Below are positions 58,498-64,000 of a stretch of DNA of 64,000 bases, one piece after another (position 1 is the stretch's first letter; the number at the start of each line of letters is the position of its first letter). Source of the stretch: Phycicoccus avicenniae (lineage in GTDB: Bacteria; Actinomycetota; Actinomycetes; Actinomycetales; Dermatophilaceae); assembly GCF_018139485.1 (NCBI RefSeq), contig NZ_JAGSNF010000020.1, positions 86,516 to 150,515 of the forward strand, written 5' to 3'. The translations under genes were made by a program, and so were the position numbers. The notes beneath the pieces were generated by a model. The model saw only the letters and a program-made list of their open reading frames with translations, made no database searches and was not told the DNA's origin.

Positions 58498-60753
58498 ATG
58501 ACGGACACCTCCGAGCGGCCGGCGCGCGCCGCCCGCCGCCCCCGACCGGTCCTCGTCGGCGCGGTCGTCGTCGTCCTCCTCTGGCTCGTCGTCGGCGCCG
58601 TCGGCGGGCAGGTCCAGGGTCAGCTCTCCGGGGTGCAGGAGAACGACAACGCCTCGTTCCTGCCCAAGGACAGCGAGTCGACGCGGGTGTCGGAGGTCGT
58701 GGCCCGGTTCAGCGACAGCACCGAGCTGCCCTACCTCGTCGTCGTCGAGCGGGCCGACGGCGGGCAGCTGACCGCCGAGGACAACGCGGCGCTCCAGGAG
58801 TTCGTCGCCGACGTGCCGGGCCTGGAGCTGCCGGAGATCGGCGGCACCCTCGGGGACTACCTCGTCGGCGGGACCCCGATCGTCCCCGTGCCCTCCCAGG
58901 ACGGCGAGGCGGCCCTGGTCGCCGTGCCCCTCGACGGGGAGCGCGGCAGCGAGGCCGAGGGGGAGACGACGCCGCTCGCCGTCGGCGCGGAGGTGCTGCG
59001 CGAGGAGGTCGCGGACGTCCTCGAGCCGGCGGGGCTCCAGGCGTCGGTGGGCGGTCCGGGCGGGCTCATCGCCGACTTCTCCGAGGCGTTCGCGGGCATC
59101 GACGGCCTGCTGCTCCTCGTCGCCCTCTCGGTCGTCCTCGTCATCCTCCTCGTCGTCTACCGCAGCCCCGTCCTGCCCGTCGCCGTGCTGCTCAGCGCCG
59201 TCCTCGGGCTGAGCGCGGCCTCGCTCGTCGTCTACCAGCTCGCGACCGCCGACGTCATCACCCTCTCCGGGCAGTCCCAGGGCATCCTGTTCATCCTCGT
59301 CGTCGGCGCCGCCACCGACTACGCGCTGCTGCTCGTCAGCCGGTTCCGCGAGGAGCTGCACGACGAGCCGAGCTCGTGGGTGGCCCTCAAGCGGGCCTGG
59401 CGCGGGACCGTCGAGCCGGTCACCGCCTCGGCCGCGACCGTCATCCTCGGGCTGCTCTGCCTCCTGCTCGCCCAGCTGCAGAGCACCTCCGGGCTCGGGC
59501 CCGTGGGGGCGCTCGGCATCGCGGGTGCGCTGCTCGCCTCGCTCACCTTCCTGCCGGCCGTCCTGCTCATCTTCGGCCGTGCCGCCTTCTGGCCCTTCGC
59601 CCCGAAGATCGACCACGTGCACGCCGAGGACGCCGTCGGGTCCCGCACCCTGTGGGGCCGCGTCGCCGGGCTCGTCGAGCGGCGTCCGCGGCGGGTCTGG
59701 GCCGGCACGCTCCTCGTCCTGCTCGGTGCGGCCGCGTTCGTCCCGCAGTTCGAGGCCGGCGGGGCGACGATCGAGGAGACCTTCCTGTCCGACACCGACG
59801 CCGTCGTGGCCCAGCGGGTGCTCGCCGAGCACTTCCCCGGCGGGTCCGCGACCCCGCTCCAGGTCGTCGTCCCCGAGGACGAGGCGCAGGTGGCGCTGCA
59901 GACCGTCACCGACGACGAGGGCATCGAGAGCGCCTTCCTCGGGGTGCAGCCGCCGACGCCGGACGCCCCCGCGCAGCCGCCGCCCGTCGTCGACGGGATG
60001 GTCCTGCTGCAGGCGACGACGACCGACGCCTCGGACAGCCAGGGCGCCGAGGACACCGTCGAGCGGCTGCGCGCCGAGCTCGACGACGTGAGCACCGACG
60101 CCCTCGTCGGCGGCCAGGCGGCGACGAACCTCGACGTCCTCGACGCGAGCACCCGCGACCTCACGGTCATCGTCCCCACCGTGCTCGCGGTCATCTTCGT
60201 CGTCCTCGCGCTGCTCCTGCGCTCGCTGCTCGCCCCGTTCCTCCTCGTCGTCGCCAACGTCGTCTCCTTCGGCGCGACGATCGGGGTGTCCGCGCTCGTG
60301 TTCGAGCACGTGCTCGGCTTCACCGGCGGTGACCCGGCGATCCCCCTCTACGGCTTCGTCTTCCTCGTCGCGCTGGGCATCGACTACTCGATATTCCTCA
60401 TGACCCGCGTGCGCGAGGAGTCCATCGTCCGCGGGACGAGACCGGGCATCCTCGTCGGGCTCGCGGTCACCGGTGGGGTCATCACGAGCGCCGGGATCGT
60501 GCTCGCGGCGACCTTCTCGGCGCTGTCGGTCCTGCCGCTCGTCTTCCTCGTGCAGATCGCCTTCATCGTCGCCTTCGGCGTCCTGCTCGACACCTTCGTC
60601 GTCCGCTCGCTCGTCGTCCCGGCGATGTCCTACGACATCGGGCCGCGGGTGTGGTGGCCCGCGCGGCTCGTCGCCGACGGCGGGGACTCCGGGCCGGGCC
60701 GGCACGCGGCGGGGGCCCACCCGGACCCGGCGGCGGTGGACAGGACCGACTGA
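58498..60753 (+). CDS. MMPL family (RND-type) transporter
   Basis: A 751-residue RND/MMPL permease made of two similar halves, each with one N-terminal TM, an external domain and a cluster of five TM helices. Typical segments are FLPKDSESTRVSEVVARF, GGLIADFSEAFAGIDGLLLL, GAATDYALLLVSRFREEL in the first half and LVALGIDYSIFLMTRVREES in the second. Relatives export lipids, siderophores or drugs using proton motive force; no substrate can be assigned. It is monocistronic and ends at a convergent terminator. Confidence 0.92.
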   Translation: MTDTSERPARAARRPRPVLVGAVVVVLLWLVVGAVGGQVQGQLSGVQENDNASFLPKDSESTRVSEVVARFSDSTELPYLVVVERADGGQLTAEDNAALQEFVADVPGLELPEIGGTLGDYLVGGTPIVPVPSQDGEAALVAVPLDGERGSEAEGETTPLAVGAEVLREEVADVLEPAGLQASVGGPGGLIADFSEAFAGIDGLLLLVALSVVLVILLVVYRSPVLPVAVLLSAVLGLSAASLVVYQLATADVITLSGQSQGILFILVVGAATDYALLLVSRFREELHDEPSSWVALKRAWRGTVEPVTASAATVILGLLCLLLAQLQSTSGLGPVGALGIAGALLASLTFLPAVLLIFGRAAFWPFAPKIDHVHAEDAVGSRTLWGRVAGLVERRPRRVWAGTLLVLLGAAAFVPQFEAGGATIEETFLSDTDAVVAQRVLAEHFPGGSATPLQVVVPEDEAQVALQTVTDDEGIESAFLGVQPPTPDAPAQPPPVVDGMVLLQATTTDASDSQGAEDTVERLRAELDDVSTDALVGGQAATNLDVLDASTRDLTVIVPTVLAVIFVVLALLLRSLLAPFLLVVANVVSFGATIGVSALVFEHVLGFTGGDPAIPLYGFVFLVALGIDYSIFLMTRVREESIVRGTRPGILVGLAVTGGVITSAGIVLAATFSALSVLPLVFLVQIAFIVAFGVLLDTFVVRSLVVPAMSYDIGPRVWWPARLVADGGDSGPGRHAAGAHPDPAAVDRTD

Positions 60754-60766
60754 GCGGCAGGGCCCC

Positions 60767-60800
60767 GAGCCGACCGTGCGGTCGGGCGACCGGGCGGCTC
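60767..60800. terminator. Bidirectional terminator between MMPL and S51 peptidase genes
   Basis: GAGCCG (60767) pairs with CGGCTC (60795), and the inner CCGACCG/CGGTCGG forms its own stem. The hairpin touches the stop codon of the leftward gene. Confidence 0.6.
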
Positions 60801-61524
60801 AGAGCCGACGGGGGTCGATGCGCTCCTCGCGGACCTCGTCGCCGACCCGCTCGACGACGTAGGCGCCCTTGCCGTCCCGCTCGCTCACGGCCTCGACGAG
60901 GTCCGTCCCGTGGTAGACGAGGCCGACCCCGTCGTCGGTGCAGTGGGTGACCGGGAGCGTCCCCTCGCCGACGAGGGAGTGGACGAGCGGCCGGCGCCGG
61001 GACTCGGAGTCGTAGTGGACGCCGTTGCCGTACGGCAGGAGGGCCAGCCCGTTCGTCACGGCGCGCAGCTCCGGCCCGAAGGAGTCGGTCGTCCCGCCGC
61101 GGTACCAGCAGATCGACCCGGCCGACACCCCGGAGAGGACGACCCCCGCCTCCCACGCGTCGCGCATCGCCGGACGCAGGTCGTGGACGTCCCACACGGC
61201 GAGCAGGTTCGCGACCGAGCCGCCGTTGACCCAGACCACGTCCTGCTCGAGGAGGTGCGCGGGCACGTCGTCGAGGTTCGGCATGGGGAAGAGGTCGAGG
61301 ACGGTGACGTCGAAGCCGGCGAGCCGCCCGGCCTCCATCGCCTCGTAGGAGAACCACCGGGGGTCCCCGCTCGCCGTGCCGACGAAGGTGACCCGGGGCC
61401 GGCGGCCGTGGGCACCCGAGAGGTCGACGGCGTGGTGGACGAGGGCGTCGAACTCGATACGGGTCCGCTCACCCATCCGGTAGCCGCCGGAGGTCGCGAG
61501 GATCGTGGGCTGGTCGGCAGGCAT
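60799..61524 (-). CDS. Peptidase E-type (S51) serine peptidase
   Basis: A 241-residue protein of the PepE/cyanophycinase-like family, class I glutamine-amidotransferase fold. The nucleophile is in LSGVSAGSICWYRGG; other family segments are TFVGTASGDPRWFSYEA, VVWVNGGSVANLLAVW and VHYDSESRRRPLVHSLV. PepE cleaves N-terminal Asp dipeptides. ATG 61524 is preferred over GTG 61533 because a TAGGGT hexamer ends 7 bases before it and would overlap the GTG. Confidence 0.87.
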   Translation of the reverse strand: MPADQPTILATSGGYRMGERTRIEFDALVHHAVDLSGAHGRRPRVTFVGTASGDPRWFSYEAMEAGRLAGFDVTVLDLFPMPNLDDVPAHLLEQDVVWVNGGSVANLLAVWDVHDLRPAMRDAWEAGVVLSGVSAGSICWYRGGTTDSFGPELRAVTNGLALLPYGNGVHYDSESRRRPLVHSLVGEGTLPVTHCTDDGVGLVYHGTDLVEAVSERDGKGAYVVERVGDEVREERIDPRRL

Positions 61525-61531
61525 GGCGCCC

Positions 61532-61537
61532 ACCCTA
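61532..61537 (-). promoter_or_regulatory. -10 element for a leaderless S51 peptidase transcript
   Basis: TAGGGT on the minus strand, 7 bases before the ATG at 61524. Confidence 0.6.
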
Positions 61538-61592
61538 GGACCCCTGTGGAAAACCCCGCGGCCCGGTGGGCGCGATCGGCCAGCCTGGAGGG

Positions 61593-63152
61593 GTGAGCGC
61601 GACGACCCCGACCCCGCAGGTCCCCGGCTTCGAGCTCGGGAGCGTCCTCGGCCGGGGCGCGACGAGCGAGGTGTGGGAGGCCGCCCGGGTCGCCGACGGG
61701 CGCCGGGTCGCCGTCAAGGTCTGCGCGGCCGACGCCGAGGTGGCGGCGGCCGCGGTCCGTGAGGCGACGGTCTCCGCGCGGGTCGCGGCCGAGCACCTGC
61801 TCGTCGTCGAGGCGTGCGTCCCGCTCCAGGACGGGCGGACCGCGCTCGTCATGCCGCTCCAGCGGGGCGGCAGCCTCGCGCGCCTCGTCGGGGCGCGGGG
61901 GCATCTCACGCCGGGCGAGGTCGTCACCGTCCTCGCCCCCGTGGCCGCGACGCTCGGGCGGCTGCACGCGGCCGGGGTCGTCCACGGCGACGTCTCGCCG
62001 GGCAACGTCCTGCTCGACCTCGACGGCCGTCCGGTGCTCGCGGACCTCGGGCTCGGGCGGGCCCTCGGGGAGGCGCCGACGGCGGTCTGGGGCACCGAGG
62101 GTCACCTGGCCCCCGAGGTGCTGCTCGGGGGCGACGTCTCGGCGGCCTCCGACGTCTACGCCCTCGGCGCACTCGGGTGGCTGTGCCTCAGCGGGGCCGT
62201 GCCGGGGGCTCCGGGGCTGCGGCGGCCGCTCGCGGAGACCGTGCGAGGGGGGCCCGAGGTCGCCGGGCTCCTCGCCCTCGTCGAGTCGGCAGTCGTCGGG
62301 TCCGCGGCCGATCGCCCGGACGCCGACGCGTTCGCGGCCGCCCTGTTCGACGCGGCGCCCGCGCAGCCGTTGCACCTCGTCGACGGCGACGACGAGGTGA
62401 CGAGCGTGACGTACCGGCTGCGGGCGGCGGCGGGGGAGCGGCCGTCCGGGACGGGGGAGCCGGAGGGGGTGCCGCGACGGAGGGGGCGGCGTCCCCTGCC
62501 ACGGCCCTCCCGTCCCGTGCTGCCGGGCCTGCCCCGGCTCCCGGCGCTGTGGGTGGCGGCGCGGGCCCGCGGACGGCTCGCCGCGGTGACCCTCGCCGCC
62601 GCGGCGGTCCTCGGGTTGGGCTCGGCGGGGTGGGCGGCGGTCGTCGGCGAGGGCACGGGGACGAGGGGCCCGGCGACGGTCGTCGGCGAGGACCCGGGCA
62701 CGAGCCGGACGGCGTCGCCCGGGCCCGGCCCGGCGACGGCGCCCGACCCGGCGATGGTGCCCGACGCCCCGAGCACCGATCCCACCGGCCTCCTGCGGCA
62801 CCTCGCCGCGGCGCGGGCACGGGCCTGGACCACCGGTGACGCGGCGGCGCTGGACGCGGCCCTCGCGCCGGGACCGCTCCGGCAGCGGGACGAGGACGGG
62901 CTGCGCTCCCTCGCGGAGGCAGGGACCCGGCTCGAGGGGCTGTCGTACTCCGTGGCCGGGGTCCGGGTCGTGTCGGCGGGCGAGGACCGAGCGGTGCTGC
63001 GCGCCCGTCTCGGGACGAGCGGCTACACCGTGGTGGGCTCTACGGACGAGGAGACGGTACGGAGGACGGAGGCCGTCGTGGCCGACGTCGTCGTCGACCT
63101 CGTGCGGACCGGGGACGGTTGGCGCGTCGTGGAGGTCCGGGACGAGGAGTGA
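61593..63152 (+). CDS. Atypical Ser/Thr protein kinase-like membrane protein
   Basis: A 519-residue protein. The N-terminal kinase-like domain has a Gly-rich loop (LGSVLGRGATSEVWEA), the ATP Lys in VAVKV, the catalytic loop VHGDVSPGNVLLD (Asp133, Asn138) and DLG in place of DFG. HGD replaces the usual HRD, so the activity may be unusual. It is followed by a basic Pro/Arg linker, one TM helix (about residues 330-350) and an extracytoplasmic domain (LLRHLAAARARAWTTGDAAA, DLVRTGDGWRVVEV) of the kind seen in small sensor or SnoaL-like domains. The GTG at 61593 is used. The signal sensed is unknown. Confidence 0.85.
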   Translation: MSATTPTPQVPGFELGSVLGRGATSEVWEAARVADGRRVAVKVCAADAEVAAAAVREATVSARVAAEHLLVVEACVPLQDGRTALVMPLQRGGSLARLVGARGHLTPGEVVTVLAPVAATLGRLHAAGVVHGDVSPGNVLLDLDGRPVLADLGLGRALGEAPTAVWGTEGHLAPEVLLGGDVSAASDVYALGALGWLCLSGAVPGAPGLRRPLAETVRGGPEVAGLLALVESAVVGSAADRPDADAFAAALFDAAPAQPLHLVDGDDEVTSVTYRLRAAAGERPSGTGEPEGVPRRRGRRPLPRPSRPVLPGLPRLPALWVAARARGRLAAVTLAAAAVLGLGSAGWAAVVGEGTGTRGPATVVGEDPGTSRTASPGPGPATAPDPAMVPDAPSTDPTGLLRHLAAARARAWTTGDAAALDAALAPGPLRQRDEDGLRSLAEAGTRLEGLSYSVAGVRVVSAGEDRAVLRARLGTSGYTVVGSTDEETVRRTEAVVADVVVDLVRTGDGWRVVEVRDEE

Positions 63153-63186
63153 CGGCCGGTCCCCGGAGGGCGCCGAGCGAGGCGCG

Positions 63187-64000
63187 TCAGACGAGCGCGC
63201 GGACGGCGGCGTCGACGTCGGCGTGCGTGAAGCCGAACCCGGACTCCTGCAGCGCCACCCCGACGATGCGCTGGCTCGCGAGGATCTCCCCGGCGAACTC
63301 CCCGACGGCCAGGTGCAGCGCGAACGACGGGGCGGGCAGGACGGCGGGGCGGCCGAGGGCGCGCCCGACGGCGGCCGCGACCTCCTTCTGCGGCACCGGA
63401 GCGGGGGCCGTGAGGTTGACCGGCCCCGTGACCTCCGGGTGGTCGAGGAGGTGCACGAGGGCCCGGACCTCGTCCTCCAGCGTGATCCACGGCCAGTACT
63501 GCCGCCCGGACCCCAGCGGGCCGGCGAGGCCGAAGCGGCCGAGGCGGACGAGCGGCTGGAGCGCGCCGCCGTCGGCGGTGAGGACGAGCCCGGTGCGCGC
63601 GAAGGCCACCGAGGCACCGGCGTCGACGGCCGGCTGCGTCGCGGCCTCCCACGCCAGGACGACGTCGGCGAGGAAGGTGTCGGCCGGGGCCGAGGCCTCG
63701 GTCAGCTCCTCGTCGCCCCGGTCGCCGTAGACGCCGACGGCCGACCCGGACACGAGCCGGACCGGGTGGTCGCAGGCGGCGACGGCCTCGGCCACCGCGG
63801 TCGTGCTGTCGACCCGCGAGGCGAGGATCTCCCGCTTGTACGACGGCGTCCAGCGCTTGTCGCCGACCCCGGCGCCCGCGAGGTTGACGACGGCGTCGAC
63901 CCCGTCGAGCACGGCGGGGTCGAGATGCCGTGAGGAGGGGTCCCAGCGCACCTCGTCGGGGCCGGAGGGCTCCCGGCGGACCAGACGGACCACCTCGTCG
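63187..64000 (-). CDS. TIGR01777-type NAD-dependent epimerase/SDR protein (5' end outside window)
   Basis: The frame is open to the window edge, so the N-terminal nucleotide-binding loop is missing; about 271 residues are visible. Family features: DAVVNLAGAGVGDKRWTPSY, RLVSGSAVGVYGDRGDEEL, WEAATQPAVDAGASVAFART, GSGRQYWPWITLEDEVRALV and the C-terminal DUF1731-like part (LPAPSFALHLAVGEFAGEIL). These are extended short-chain dehydrogenase-like proteins (YfcH/TIGR01777) without a firmly known substrate. The gene converges on the kinase gene with a 34-base gap and no clear hairpin. Confidence 0.9.
   Translation of the reverse strand, partial: DEVVRLVRREPSGPDEVRWDPSSRHLDPAVLDGVDAVVNLAGAGVGDKRWTPSYKREILASRVDSTTAVAEAVAACDHPVRLVSGSAVGVYGDRGDEELTEASAPADTFLADVVLAWEAATQPAVDAGASVAFARTGLVLTADGGALQPLVRLGRFGLAGPLGSGRQYWPWITLEDEVRALVHLLDHPEVTGPVNLTAPAPVPQKEVAAAVGRALGRPAVLPAPSFALHLAVGEFAGEILASQRIVGVALQESGFGFTHADVDAAVRALV

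Noticed and set aside
58474..60720. A 748-codon open frame antisense to the MMPL transporter
   Set aside because: Asp/Gly/Glu/Arg-rich shadow translation; the transporter frame has clear TM helices and a good start.

Overview
The window is very GC-rich chromosomal DNA from a high-GC Gram-positive bacterium (Actinobacteria). Evidence includes a canonical actinobacterial division/cell-wall (dcw) cluster ending in sepF-yggT-wag31, a mycothiol-dependent-enzyme family protein, GlnR-type operators at glnA, a TraR/DksA-lspA-rluD-dnaE run, and many genes that start 6-7 bases after a TAnnnT -10 hexamer (leaderless transcription). MurE carries the DNPR motif expected for meso-DAP addition. I infer a member of the Micrococcales, perhaps Intrasporangiaceae-like; no 16S or other decisive marker is present.

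Layout: 1-5151 holds the 3' end of a primary sigma factor gene, converging on a moxR-DUF58-transglutaminase operon. 5152-5698 is a repeat-bearing intergenic region and the mraZ control region. 5699-25727 is the dcw cluster: mraZ, rsmH, ftsL-like, ftsI, murE, murF, mraY, murD, ftsW, murG, murC, ftsQ, ftsZ, pgeF, yggS, sepF, yggT, wag31. Most members overlap by 4 bases and are probably translationally coupled. 25895-33005 encodes a TraR/DksA protein with a histone-H1-like tail, LspA, an RluD-type pseudouridine synthase and a DnaE replicative polymerase interrupted by a 373-residue intein. 33183-43436 is mixed metabolism: secreted 5'-nucleotidase, oligopeptidase B, MtnA, a SatD/membrane-protein pair, a class II aldolase, a reductase-like protein, a secreted beta-sandwich-like protein, a thioesterase and a DinB-like enzyme.

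43513-53214 is a 9.7-kb integrative element inserted in the 3' end of glnA. It is bounded by a 29-bp direct repeat (attL/attR) that encodes the GlnA C-terminus. It carries a tyrosine integrase next to attR, an excisionase-like gene next to attL, 11-bp arm-type repeats at both ends, and a leftward, mostly overlapping operon (HTH, zinc-finger, replication-type HTH, zinc-ribbon and small genes, then a phage tape-measure protein). It also has two DUF6907-like genes, a protein with duplicated HTH domains and a coiled-coil/two-TM protein. Terminase, portal, capsid and lysis genes are not seen, so it may be a phage satellite or a very reduced prophage; this is the main candidate for a poorly described system here.

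53188-64000 returns to host genes: glnA with two GlnR boxes, an RDD protein, a small membrane protein under a BlaI/MecI-like operator, DUF4191, lipA and lipB (lipoate synthesis), an MMPL transporter, an S51 peptidase, an atypical Ser/Thr kinase-like protein and the 3' part of a TIGR01777-type epimerase gene.
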